Shown here: positions 1 to 10,471 of the stretch, in pieces
Numbering within the stretch: position 1 is the stretch's first letter
Layout: each line of letters begins with the position of its first letter
From: Guadua angustifolia
Lineage: Eukaryota > Streptophyta > Magnoliopsida > Poales > Poaceae
Assembly: GCA_036346375.1 (NCBI GenBank)
Contig: CM070503.1
Span: forward strand, 4,774,001-4,838,000
Reading direction: 5' to 3'
Length of the DNA: 64,000 nt
The notes under the pieces: generated by a model
The model's database searches: none
What the model saw: only the letters and a program-made list of their open reading frames with translations
Told to the model about the DNA's origin: nothing
Translations under genes and position numbers: made by a program

Positions 1-743
1 GAGCGGCAGCAGTAGAACAAAATCAGTGTTTCCAGATCAAGAAAAACAGCCTCTAGCTCGATAGCTAGTTCCCCAGATTTCTCAATCGGTCCACTGACAC
101 AATACCAACAGTGGGGAGTAAAAGTTCCTTACACAGCGCCGGATCCGAGCCGACGAAGTCGAGACAAAGCGCGAACAGGTCGCTGTCCCAGAAACCAAAT
201 TTCCAGGCTACACACGCAGCCACTGGAAAGTGATTCGGAGATACGATGCCGTCACTTCTACAACGAACGGAGTTGAAGTAGAAGCCCGAGATGCAGAGGA
301 AGAAGCGCGAGCACACAGCGACCACCCCGTGGCCACCGGGTACCAAGTCAAAGAAGGCAACAGCAAATCACCACCACACGCTGCACCTCCAGCACACCGC
401 CACCGCCGGAAAACCACACGGAGAACAGATGAAACACCCAGAGCACCAAGACGATGGAGATCAAGAGAGGAACCAAGAAAACCGGAGAGAAAAAGAATAC
501 CATATTTGAGAGAGAGGTGCTTCCCTTATAGCCGAGCCGAGCAACGGGATCCCGATGAGCCGAGCTCGATCCTCATCTCCGGCACAAGACGAGCCACTCA
601 TCTCCCAAAATCGCCCCGCCGCCAGTCTCGTGACCAAAGAAGGAAACCCTTATGAGTCTCAAGGCCCAGCAGCAGGATGTCTCCTCCTTTTCCCTTCTCA
701 CGTGGTGGGAGGGGCATTATTTCGCCCGTGCAAAAGCCCAACA
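1..743 (-). repeat. 3' LTR of the copia element, cut by window edge
   Basis: Matches 5804-6559 almost throughout, with scattered indels. The homology stops exactly after cccaaca at 743, which on the minus strand is the TG start of the LTR. The repeat is still matching at base 1, so the LTR is probably longer than 743 bp. Confidence 0.85.
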
Positions 744-760
744 ATCCCCACCCTTTGCCT
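744..760 (-). other. Polypurine tract of the copia element
   Basis: Minus-strand AAAGGGTGGGGAT directly before the LTR start. This is the expected plus-strand primer site for reverse transcription and supports the orientation. The stretch 761-1381 between it and RNase H holds no intact coding sequence; it is the 3' untranslated part and the frameshifted RNase H tail. Confidence 0.7.
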
Positions 761-1381
761 CAATCGACAATGGTAATAACACTGTGAAATCTTGTTTAAT
801 ATATCATTGCTCAACATAGGTACCGCAAAGGTTTGAACCAATGTTTAGCTACAAGAAATCCAACCCGACACAGACAGTGGAGGACTACGCCTTGATCCAG
901 AGCCTTGATGTGAGGGCATTCATTCAGATAGCACGCAAGATTAGGTCGCAAAATCGCACCTCTAGCGGGGCAGGACATTACGGTCATGTCCTTGTATCCA
1001 TTCATGAGCTCTCTAGAGAGTATATCCTAAACTCTCACGGATCGCGACCCCACGATCTGCTCACATAGGTTCGTTCTTCAAGGCAATCCTGTAGGACAAT
1101 TCCCTAGCCTTTATAAGGCTCCGAACTCATTAAGAGGTTTTCACCTCATCCTACCTTACAGAATAAGCACTGCAGCGAATGGAACTTTGTTAGGTGTGCT
1201 TTACAGTACCACACAGCTTAGTTGTCCCAGAGCCTGATTCGCGGGATCGCCGCCGGTCAGATGGGTTACCACCGTTGGTTACCACTAACAGGTATCACCC
1301 CATTCCTCTAGACGCGCGCGATAGTCGCCCTAGGCGCACTTTTGTAAAAGGATCACCAGTTACTACCAGACCGAGTGTATT

Positions 1382-1792
1382 CTACAACAATAACACCTCC
1401 TCTCTCGTGATGCCAATGCACTTAAGTCTCCTCTTAATATGCCTCGAGGACTTCATATTGTCCTTTCTATTCTTAACCTTGACTATCACAGTCTGGTTAT
1501 CACAATATACTAGGACAGCTGGAATCGGCTTTTCCAGCACTGGTAGGTCAGAAAGAAGCTCCTTGAGCCATTCTGCCTCCACAGCTGCTGAATCTAGAGC
1601 AACTAGTTCAGCCTCCATGGTTGAGCGTGTGATGATAGTCTGTTTTGCAGACTTCCATGACACGGCCCCACCTGCTATAGTGAAAACATATCCACTAGTA
1701 GCCTTCATCTCATCCGAGTCACTTATCCAGTTAGAATCACTGAATCCTTTTAGGACAAAATGATGGCCACAAGAATGGATTCCAAGCTTCAT
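1382..1792 (-). pseudogene. Ty1/copia RNase H domain remnant
   Basis: A 136-residue open frame with the copia RNase H signatures: GFSDSNW near the start, a conserved ITRSTMEAELVALDSAAVEAEW-type block, then YCDNQTVIVKVKN, and SSRHIKRRLK near the end. In an intact element this domain degrades the RNA strand of the RNA-DNA hybrid. The frame breaks shortly after SSRHIKRRLK, where intact copies continue to the FTK motif near the polyprotein end, so the C-terminus is lost by frameshift. Confidence 0.85.
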
Positions 1793-2038
1793 GGTACCCT
1801 TGAGATACCTAAGTACCCTATGTAGTGCTACCCAAGGATCATCTCCCTGATTAGCCGTAATAGCTTAATCAGATAACGCATATGAGATATCAGGTCTAGT
1901 AGCGCTACAGAGATACATCAAGGATCCAATTACTTGTGAATGCAGGTGTTGATTAACACCTTCACCAGTGTGCTTGCAAAGCCTCATATTCGGATCATAG
2001 GGCGTGGAGGCAGGTTTAGAATCCATATGCCCAAGCGG

Positions 2039-2830
2039 TTAGATCTTCTCCACATAATGGGATCGCGAGAGCGTGATCCCATTCTGACCCTTGATAAGCT
2101 TGATGTTAAGAATAACATCTGCTTCTCCTAGATCCTTCATATCAAAGTTTGAGGAGAGAAATTCTTTCGACTCATTGATAACATCTAAGTCGGTCCCAAC
2201 AAAGAATATGTCATCTACGTAAAGACATAGAATGACACCTCGGCCCCCTTTAAACCGATAATACACGATCATGCTCGCTTGCTCACACAAAACCCAACAG
2301 ATGTCAATGTGTTATCAAATTTCTCATGCCATCGCTTGGGGGCTTGCTTAAGACCATACAAAGACTTAATCAGCGACAAACCTTATTCTCTGTCCCTTTA
2401 CCACAAATCCGTCAAGTCACTGATATATATCTCCTCATCCAGCTCTCCATTAAGAAAAGCGGTCTTTACGTCCATTTGATGGACTAGGAGATTACATGCC
2501 GCAGCCACTGCTATAAGCACACGGATAGAGGTAATCTGGCCACTGGGGAATAGGTATCAAAGTAGTCTTCACCCTCTTTCTGAGTGAAACCCTTAGCCAC
2601 TAAGCGGGCCTTGTACTTTTCAATAGTACCATCAGTCTCCTCTTCTTCTTGAATATCCATTTGCCACCCCACTGGTTTGCATCCACTTGGTAGATCGGTG
2701 ACTTCCCACGCCCGTTAGCGATGATAGAGTCTATCTCGCCATTTAACCGCTTCCTCCAAGATTCTCGCATCGGGGATGCGAATGCCTCAGAGAGGGTTCG
2801 TGGCTCATCATCTACAAGATAAGTGGCAAA
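2039..2830 (-). pseudogene. Ty1/copia reverse transcriptase remnant
   Basis: Pieces of the RVT_2 family reverse transcriptase are readable in more than one frame. The N-terminal part (GGKWIFKKK) lies at the end of the integrase frame near 2640-2700. The middle part (EKYKARLVAKGFTQKEGEDY, then a TYSPVA block) reads on the minus strand around 2540-2630. The catalytic LYVDD motif lies in the open frame 2039-2290. Frameshifts and stops between these pieces make the enzyme non-functional. In intact elements it copies the genomic RNA inside virus-like particles. Confidence 0.85.
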
Positions 2831-3646
2831 ATCATCACCAAATGACTTTTCGGTCCTCTGTCTCTTACTCCTCCTCAACTCCAAGTCAGGAGTGGGCTCG
2901 GCCACTTCAGGAGGGATAGAGTAGTGCTCACTCGAGCTGTCTGGTGTGATTATCTCATTAGATCTCATAGGAAAGATAGTCTCAAAGAACGTCGCATCAC
3001 GAGACTCCATAAGGTCATTTACAGCGACTTCGCTCGTCTCGGATTTGACCACTAGAAACCTATAAGCTGTGCTGTTAGCAGCATATCCTAGAAAGACACA
3101 GTCTACAGTCTTAGGTCCTAGTTTCCTCTTCTTCGGTACGGGCAGGCTGACCTTAGCGAGGCAGCCCCACGTACGAAGATGGGACATATTCGGCTTTCTC
3201 CCCTTCCATCCTTCATAAGGAGTTACCTCGCGGTTGCGAGGTGCCACCCTATTTAGGACATAGTTAACTGTGAGAACTGCCTCCCCCCACCATCGGACCG
3301 ACATACTTGAACTTTGTAACAAGGAGTTAACCAAGTCACATAATGTTCGGTTCTTTCGTTCCGCTACCCCATTAGATTGGGGAGAATAGGGAGGTGTGGT
3401 TTCATGAATGATACCACTTTCTTCACAAAAGTGGGCGAAATCCTTAGAGATGTATTCACCTCCTCTATCGGACCTTAGCCGTTTTATTGTCTTTTCTAGT
3501 TGGTTTTCCACTTCAGCTTTATAGATTTTAAAGAAATCTAGTGCTTCATCCTTACTTTTAAGAAAATATACATAACAGTATCTAGTACTATCATCTATGA
3601 GAGTAAAGAAATAGCGCTTGCCACCTTTAGTATAGATGCCATTCAT
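2600..3646 (-). pseudogene. Ty1/copia integrase core and linker
   Basis: The longest open frame of the element (348 residues). It has a retroviral integrase core with the acidic residues in expected context: TLIDDSTRY near residue 16, LRSDRGGEY near residue 58, and PYSPQSNGVAERKNRTL with the catalytic Glu. It is followed by the GYAANSTAYR-type C-terminal region and an acidic linker (LRRSKRQR) leading into reverse transcriptase. The N-terminal zinc-binding part is in a separate frame at 3673-4029, so the integrase is split by a frameshift. Confidence 0.9.
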
Positions 3647-3672
3647 CTCACAAAGATCAGAATGGACTAGCT

Positions 3673-4240
3673 CTAGTGGAGAGGTGCTTCGCCTTCTAAT
3701 CGAAAGTGAAACGGTTTTCGGGGTTGCTTAGCTTGCACACACACTTCACACTTAGAACCCTTCTCATAGTTATATTCTGGAATTAAATTCATTTTGCTCA
3801 ACCGCGCAATAGCCTCAAAGTTCAAATGACATAAACGAGAATGCCATACATCATGAATTTTATTACAAACCACATTGTAAATGGAAATATTATTCTGACA
3901 CAAGACAGAGAGACTGAACATGCCATCTCTATCATACCCCTTGCCAACAAAGGCACCATACTTGGTCAAAATGACCTTATTAGACTCGAACACTAATCTG
4001 ACGCCCTGTCTACACAAGGCGCACTCCATCGATCAAGTTACGCCAAGATCGTGGCACGCATAACACGTCGCGAAGAACTAGCGCCTTGCCCGAGGTAAGC
4101 TTCAGCGCACTCGCCAATCCTCGATTCGTCTTTCTGCCGCTCGCTGCCCATCAAGACGGATCCACAATCTTGACCCTGAAATGAAGTGAAAGAGGTTCTC
4201 ACAGAACTATATGACGCTTGCACCAGACGATCCACCAATC
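3673..4240 (-). pseudogene. Protease remnant and GAG-pre-integrase zinc domain
   Basis: The frame 3673-4029 carries the HHCC-type GAG-pre-integrase domain: HDVWHSRLCHLNFEAIARL followed by CEVCVQAKQPRKPF. Upstream, minus-strand frames at 3950-4240 resemble the C-terminal half of a copia aspartic protease, with pieces such as TSFQGQDCGSV and GVRLVFESNKVILTKYG, but stops and frame changes separate them. The protease catalytic DSG triad was not seen. Confidence 0.7.
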
Positions 4241-4356
4241 AAATGATGAATCACCATAAAGGCTCTAGGTACATACCCATCGCTGGAGCCGAGGGCGCCA
4301 TCGCAACGCGGCGCCTGCCTTACGGCCGCTCTGCGACTGGTGCCGGTCCCTTGCCC

Positions 4357-5128
4357 TTACGGTCGCGGCACCTCCGGCAAGCAGTCCGACGATGCCACAA
4401 ACGTAGGCATCAAATCCTCCTTCCTCTTCATGATCTTGCCCTTTGCGCCAGTCGGGTTCTGGGGCTTCTTCTTTTTCTTTCCACCGCCGGCGTTGAAGGT
4501 CTTGGTGTCAACCAAATGAGCCTGGACCTGGGACGTGGAGTGCTTGCCTCCACTAGCACGGGCTCGCTCCTCGACATTTATTGCTGCCTGAAGTTCGGGA
4601 ACAGTCAGGCGCACCTTTATGTGTCGACGAGCGGTCACAAAGTCACGCCACGAGGGCGGCAGCTTAGCCAAGATAACATTAACCTGAAAGCTCTCTGGCA
4701 AGAGACAGTCATACTGGTTCAGGTCCCTAACGTGGAGCTGAAGCTCCTGGACCTGCTCCATGATAGACCGATTCTCTACCATCTTATAGTTCAGGTAGTT
4801 CTCGACTATAAAGCTTTCATTCCCGTTGTCCTCTTCAGAGAACTTTTGTTCTAGGTCATCCCACACTTCCTTCGCCGTCTTGTAGTTTGAGTAGATGTCG
4901 AAAAGCCTATTTGAGACTACGGCTAACAATCGTGCTAGGGCAGCGTGATTCGCTTCCTCCCAGCGCCTATTCTCCTCATCAGAGAGGGGAATAGGAGGTA
5001 AGGGAGGGCTGCAGATCACCCAAAAGACCTTAAGGTCTATCAACCACAGTCTAGCACGTGCTCGCCAAATAAAAAGTCGAGCCGTCAAAGATCTCAGGCT
5101 TAACTACGTCACTACTACCGGAGGCCAT
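4357..5128 (-). pseudogene. Ty1/copia Gag (UBN2-type) remnant
   Basis: The likely start is the ATG near 5128 (MASGSSDVVKPEIFDGSTF), in a different frame from the main body, which opens at 5088. The body has the Gag/UBN2 pattern: WRARARLWLID, AKEVWDDLEQKFSEEDNGNE, YKMVENRSIMEQVQELQ, and LPPSWRDF. A basic Lys-rich tail follows. No CCHC zinc knuckle is visible before the protease, and only about 330 bp separate this frame from the GAG-pre-integrase frame. A deletion of the nucleocapsid end and part of the protease is inferred. Confidence 0.8.
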
Positions 5129-5802
5129 TACAAAAATTTGGTTTCTGGATTGTTGAAATAATTGCAGTATGAGCATAATGAAACAATGACTTAACCCATA
5201 TATAACTAAGCACACATTATCCATTATGCCAGGAACATAAAAGAACATCATGAATTCTATAGCAATAAATTCGTAAGCAAATAGACTCATGATCTGACAG
5301 CAAATGCGCATGGCACCTAATGTGGATAATAAACAACCTAAATAAACCAGCATAAAGCTCATGTTTGATTTAGCAATTTTGCTCTCAGATTTCATAATTG
5401 ATGGGTTGCTCCAAATGAGCCCTCCAACACCAATTTCAGCAGTATATACCACAGAATATATCAATATGAAATCAGTGAATCTACACAATTCAGCACTGTT
5501 TTAAGAAAATTGATTCAATAGAACTCAGTTATGGACTTATGACAAGCTCCTGATCAGCAAGACATCAATAAAATGGTCTAACACACAGGCACCAGACTAG
5601 TGACAATAAGTTCCAGAATGTACCAATGATATCAAAGCTATTCAAGCCATGTAACAGAACTAATCACAGGAAGACATAGCACATATCCAGAAGCAACAAG
5701 GCCAAGAAGAAGTCTAAACACAATGATCTAAAACAGTGCTGAACCACAGGAAGCATTCACTAACTAGCAGATCAATATAATCTCAACTATTTGAATCATC
5801 AT
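5129..5802 (-). other. Copia leader or inner LTR sequence
   Basis: AT-rich stretch between the Gag start and the visible LTR repeat. It should contain the primer-binding site and possibly the inner end of the LTR, but no tRNA-Met match is recognisable on the minus strand. A minus frame at 5051-5488 is not conserved-looking and is not called. Confidence 0.4.
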
Positions 5803-6559
5803 TGAGCGGCAGCAGTAGAACAAAATCAGTGTTTCCAGATCAAGAAAAACAGCCTCTAGCTCGATGGCTAGTTCCTCAGATTTTCAATCGGTCCACTGAC
5901 ACAATACCAACAAAGGGGAGTAAAGTTCTTACACAATACGGATCCGAGCCGACGAAGTCGAGACAAAGCGCGAACAGGTCGCTGTCCCAGAAACCAAATT
6001 TCCAGGCTACACACGCAGCCACTGGAAAGTGATTCGGAGATACGATGCCGTCACTTCTACAACGAACGGAGTTGAAGTAGAAGCCCGAGATGCAGAGGAA
6101 GAAGCGCGAGCACACAGCGACCACCCCGTGGCCACCGGGTACCAAGTCAAAGAAGGCAACAGCAAATCACCACCACACGCGTGCACCTCCAGGCACACCG
6201 CCACCGGCCGGAAAACCACACGGGAGAACAGATGAAACACCCAGAGCACCAAGACGATGGAGATCAGTAGAGGAACCAGTAAAAACCAGAGAAAAAGAAT
6301 ACCATATTTGAGAGAGAGGTGCTTCCCTTATAGCCGAGCCGGAGCAACGGGATCCCGCATGAGCCGGAGCTCGATCCTCATCTCCCGGCACGCACGGAGC
6401 CACTCATCTCCCCAAAATCGCCCCCGCCGCCAGGTCCTGGTGACCAGCAAGGAAACCCTTGCGAGTCCTGGCGTCCAGGCAGCAGGGATGTCTCCCTCCT
6501 TTTCCCTTCTCACGTGGTGGGAGTGGGCCGGCTATTTCGGCCCAGGCAAAAGCCCAACA
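5803..6559 (-). repeat. 5' LTR of the copia element
   Basis: Direct repeat of 1-743. It ends at 6559 with aagcccaaca, the TGTTGGGCTT start on the minus strand. It may extend further left than 5803, since the partner copy is cut by the window edge. Confidence 0.85.
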
Positions 6560-7651
6560 TGTGATGCAAGGGGTTTTGAGGCTTTGCGATGGCCTGTTAC
6601 TCTTGCAACAAGATCATTGCTACACCTGGGGATTAATAAGAGCAAAGCGTTTGATACGAGTTTATTCACGATCATTGTTACGTCCATGGCATGAGGTGCA
6701 GGCATGCTTGCATGTCTCACATTTAATCCTTACTTGCTAGTTCTACTTCTATTGATTTGGTATAATTTCCTATTGGGTTGTACCACATCAATATGCACGC
6801 AGATTAGTACAGCAATAACAACGGCGCGCGCAGTTAAAGTGATTCCAGTAATCCATACGACCATGCCCACAAGTCCAGAACAGTGCAACTTTAGGGTGTG
6901 TTTGACAGGGATTCAGCTTCTCTAGATTCATGAATCTGGTGAAACTGAAAATTCTAACTTCACCAGATTTGTGAAGCTAAAGCTGTGAGTACATTAAAGG
7001 CCCGTTTGGGAGAGTTCCACTCCAAAAAAATCAGCTTCACTCCATCAGCTCTACCATAGAGTTGAAGTAGGGAAGGAAGATGTTTGGCTTACAAATGATG
7101 CTTGATGAGACAGGCTTTCCGCTTAGAGCTATAAGTCGACGCAAGTTTTCTTTTTTTTTTTTCAACAGAAGTCTACGCAAGATGACAATATTACTCTAGA
7201 TGTGTTGTACACAAGATATATACACATATGACATATCCATCTACTTTGTATTAAATGCAAACCTGCATAAGGTTTGCACATCTCTATACTAAAATATTGT
7301 ATACGCTCAACAACCATTACTCTCACATCCATTGCATTATTCACACCGCTTAAGGTTCGCTTATCTCTAGTTCTCTACACTATATAGCTAGATGACATCT
7401 TGGCAACTACTCATGCAGTCATGCATATTCATGCTTCTGTACAGATGCACATCACCACTTTCCACTTTGAATCAGAAGTCCACGGTCGATGACAAATCAA
7501 CCGAGATATGTGTTGCACACCGCATATGCACGTGACGACAACTAACACTGAAGTATTAGGGGATGCGCATATCGCAATCTTACAGGATTAGAACATTATA
7601 AGATTGATCAATGGCCATTGCCTAAAGCGCAAATCCATTTTTCCTTTTGGT
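6560..7651. other. Intergenic, with a truncated Tourist MITE
   Basis: No gene seen. At 6894-6998 lies the first half of a Tourist-B element (GGGTGTGTTTG start preceded by TTA, then the agattcatgaatctggtgaa hairpin). It stops where a second Tourist-like start, ggcccgtttggg, begins near 7001. The rest is unremarkable AT-rich sequence. Confidence 0.5.
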
Positions 7652-7773
7652 TTACAGAATTTTTTTGGCTTTTATCCCAATTAAAAGATAATATAAGCCA
7701 ATTAAAGTTAAAAAGACCACACATCACAAGCCAACCGAACTCTTCCACCCGCTTCACCTGCACCTAAGACTAA

Positions 7774-8155
7774 GGCCTTGTTTGGAAGCAATGTATTTTC
7801 ATAGTTTCTAGATAATACCATAGTTTCTAAGAATACCATGGTATTTTATACCATGAGGTGTTTGGTTACCATGTCAAAAACTTTGTATTAAAAACCATGG
7901 TTTGGTAGATACCATGGTATTTTTAGAGTATTTGAAACTCCACTCCAACCCAAAGTTTTCATGGTTTTAGCTAGCTTCTTATCTATTTCCATTCAAATAC
8001 CATGGTTTGTGATGTTGCATCTAAACAATTGGTAGTTCCAAGAAATACCATGGTTTTAAAGGAGTTTAGTAAAACCATGGTATTCATGACAAAACAATTG
8101 CAAACTATAGTATACCAAAATCATAGTTTTAAAATACATTGCTTTCAAACGGGCC
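7774..8155. mobile_element. Tourist-like MITE, family A, copy 1
   Basis: 382 bp, flanked by the 3-bp target duplication TAA (7771-7773, 8156-8158). Terminal inverted repeats start GGCCTTGTTTGGAAGCAATG and the interior is a palindrome rich in ccatgg. A TAA target with a GGCC...TGTTTGG terminus is typical of PIF/Harbinger-derived Tourist elements. Not coding. Confidence 0.9.
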
Positions 8156-8759
8156 TAACCTGCATCTAGAGTACAAGCACAAAATCGGGTTCACGCCCAG
8201 TGGAGGACAATGTGCGCCCATCCTTGATCAAAGTATGGAAAGTATATGTGCACAGCTACATTTAAATCCCTTCAAGATTGGACATCATCTACAAACATAA
8301 AAGCTCAACTAAAAAATCGATTGCATTTTTAGAACTCATGCACCTATCGATACAATCATAACTGATTCCCATTAATCCGTATATGACTTAGAGCATATTT
8401 AATAGTAGAGACGATTGTTATCTATATACTACTCTATATTATTTAAAGACAAAATTAAAGATAACTTTTACAATGGATGCATGATATCTTAAGTTTGTCT
8501 ATATGAGATCCTACGATCTTTAATTATAGTATGGAAAAAGTGTTTATTACAGACAATAACTCATGCAATAGTGAATTATGTTGTTTATATAGTCGTCTCT
8601 TCACAAAGAGACAATTATACTCTATATCCTCCTCACTCCTTCATATCAGCAAAAATCTTACGTAGCAGGTATATAGACGACTGACATCACACCATTGTAC
8701 ATATCCTTATGTACTAATCTATTGTATAGTGATTCCAAAAATAGTGTCACCGCATCCAC

Positions 8760-8767
8760 TATAAAAT
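8760..8767 (+). promoter_or_regulatory. TATA box of DEFL gene 1
   Basis: TATAAAAT, 113 bp before the ATG, inside a block (atagtgtcaccgcatccac, then the TATA box, then ctttgcaatctctctcc) conserved in all three cluster members even though the third gene's coding sequence has diverged. Confidence 0.75.
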
Positions 8768-8880
8768 CCTTGGCTTTGCAATCTCTCTCCTTCACAGGCC
8801 AAACAACCATCACCAACAAACAGCACAGCTAGCCCATTAGCCTCCTCAGTTCTTACTTGCACCGTTTCCAACAAACAAGG

Positions 8881-9259
8881 ATGAAGAGTAGTCAGGTGGT
8901 GCTGGTCGCCATTGCCGTCGTGGTGCTTCTATCTTCAGGTACTTCTCTTGACGCTTGTACAATTTCTCCATACCTACTGTTGAATTTGGCAACGTACATT
9001 TTTAGAGCTGATAATTATATCATTCCTATCGTGATCTGCAGATTTGCCGGCAAAGGTATCTGCCCTAGGCCCAAATTGTCTATCGATGATCATGAATCCA
9101 GGACAGCCATGTAATCCCCAGGTGTGCCAAGCGGATTGCTCCCGGCACCACGGCACCGGCGCGTGCGTCTCCGACGGATCCGGTGGTCTTGATTGCGAAT
9201 GCGAGTACTGCCCGCCTACCTCGACCCCTTCCACGAGGCTGGATGAATCAGCTAGCTAA
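8881..9259 (+). CDS. Secreted defensin-like peptide, gene 1 (two exons)
   Basis: Exons 8881-8938 and 9042-9259, joined by a 103-bp GT-AG intron in phase 1, give 91 residues. Exon 1 is a signal peptide (MKSSQVVLVAIAVVVLLSS). Exon 2 is a cysteine-rich domain of eight Cys spaced C-x10-C-x4-C-x3-C-x8-C-x9-C-x-C-x2-C. The CxxxC and CxC pair plus a GAC gamma-core-like turn fit the CS-alpha-beta fold of plant defensin-like (DEFL) peptides. A short hydrophilic Ser/Thr/Pro tail follows the last Cys. The ATG at 8881 is chosen because it opens the hydrophobic leader; an in-frame ATG 24 bp upstream is not followed by a better signal. Such peptides act outside the cell in defence or as pollen, seed or signalling ligands; which applies here cannot be read from sequence. 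The intron between leader and mature domain is the usual DEFL layout. Confidence 0.85.
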
Positions 9260-10021
9260 GTTAGAATTAATGATGTACTGTATTGCATCGTTTTCCATGC
9301 ATGGCTACTCAAACAATAGCAGCGATGTAACGGTGTAGCATGCAGTAACACCGTATAAAGCATATATATAAATAATATAATGACGGTGCAAAGTTTTAAT
9401 AGTATGTGCTTATACTTTTGAAAGAATCGCGGAAGAGACAAAATTGAGAATAGGTTGGTTTTATGAATCCCTCCTTGTTATTATTATTCGACTAATATAA
9501 TTTTGTCTAAGCACAAATATGAAGAAAGTTCATAGCCATCAGACGATACCTTCGTATTCATCCGATCGTGGTCTGACAGTGATGACCACCCCTGGAAGTT
9601 ATTTTTTAAAAAAATGGCTAGAAACTTTGACATTTCATTAAAAGAGAGCAATAATCGAGCTATAAACACATATTCACACACGCTAGCTCTCAAGTCTGTG
9701 AATGCCCGCATCAAGCAATGCTCGAACACGAACGTACCGTGTGCGTTCCAGTGCACTCCAATCAACTCTCGTATTATTTACCAGCGTTTTTTGGTGCATC
9801 GAGGAACACTTTCAACCCCCTAATTTCCACAGGATCGATCACTAGAATTAACGTCTCAAAAAATAAGTAGGATTAAATTAAGTACTCCCTCCCATCTTTT
9901 TTATTTAACGTATTAGAATCCATACCATAAAATTTTTCATCGATATGTTTAAAACAATCTAGATTGGCTATATGAAAATTATATCATTAAACTTGATGTT
10001 AAACATGCTATTATAATATTA

Positions 10022-10373
10022 CTAGTTCAATGCTCGTACGTTGCTACGAAAAATAAAATTAATAACGGAACATAAAGGTCAAGCAATAAAAGAAAATCGT
10101 GCTACAAAATCAAACATCTATTTCTCCCGATTACATAGGAGCGGAGACGCACCAGGAAAGACATCTGGACTCGCAGATAGGGCGACTGTCGTGTTCATAG
10201 AGAAGTCAGGAGGTGAGCATATTGTGAGGAACAAAGCGAAAAACAGCTTATGTTTTTTTTCGTCGGTCGGTCCAATTTTTTTTTCCATCAGCGGTTTTTT
10301 TCACGGTTTAGACGTGGGTTGGTAGTGGAGAACGGACGTATCACCACCAACTCCTAATTAGAAGTAGTAGAGA
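10022..10373 (-). mobile_element. Small non-autonomous Helitron
   Basis: On the minus strand it starts TCTCTACTACTTC at 10373 and ends with a short hairpin region (CGTAGCAACGTACG) and CTAG at 10022. It sits between host A and T, the Helitron target rule. It is 352 bp with no coding capacity. Homology with the second duplicated segment covers only its 3' third. Confidence 0.8.
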
Positions 10374-10471
10374 TAATTGTATTAGTGCATTTTAATGTAA
10401 AAATTATAAAGCTAAAAGTCAAAGTCGCATAAATGGTTACACCCTTTATAGCGGGAGCGTTCGGCGAGTGA

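Larger units (their letters stand above)
1..6559 (-). mobile_element. Decayed Ty1/copia LTR retrotransposon
   Basis: A direct repeat (1-743 and 5803-6559) brackets minus-strand pieces in the order gag, protease/GAG-pre-integrase, integrase, reverse transcriptase, RNase H. Integrase before reverse transcriptase is the Ty1/copia order. Read on the minus strand, the LTR starts TGTTGGGC at 6559 and a purine-rich tract precedes the second LTR at 744-760, which fixes the orientation. All domains are split by frameshifts or stops and the LTR copies differ by many substitutions and small indels, so the element is old and not autonomous. I could not find a tRNA-Met primer site. The inner LTR edge is unknown because the 3' LTR runs off the window start. 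Confidence 0.9.
7652..10140. repeat. Duplicated segment, copy 1
   Basis: Nearly identical to 13640-16120 across a Tourist MITE, promoter, DEFL gene, 3' flank, a Stowaway fragment near 9885 and the 3' end of a Helitron. Homology starts at tttacagaatttttttgg and fails within the Helitron body near 10140. Differences are a few substitutions and small indels, so the duplication is young compared with the third DEFL gene. Confidence 0.9.

Noticed and set aside
2025..2060. caagcggttagat phrase resembling a tRNA D-arm
   Set aside because: No acceptor or anticodon stem around it; it lies within reverse transcriptase coding sequence.
4186..4854. 222-residue plus-strand open frame
   Set aside because: Antisense shadow of the copia Gag region; the minus strand carries the recognisable domain.
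5619..5650. tgatatcaaagctattcaag resembling a copia primer-binding site
   Set aside because: It is on the plus strand, opposite to the element's coding orientation, and not next to an LTR end.
8857..9114. Unspliced 85-residue frame through the DEFL exon 1 and intron
   Set aside because: It runs through the intron and into exon 2 in the wrong frame, losing the Cys pattern.
9044..9259. Single-exon reading of the DEFL gene starting at TTG
   Set aside because: The frame lacks a signal peptide; the upstream exon with matching phase and GT-AG borders supplies it and is conserved in all three genes.
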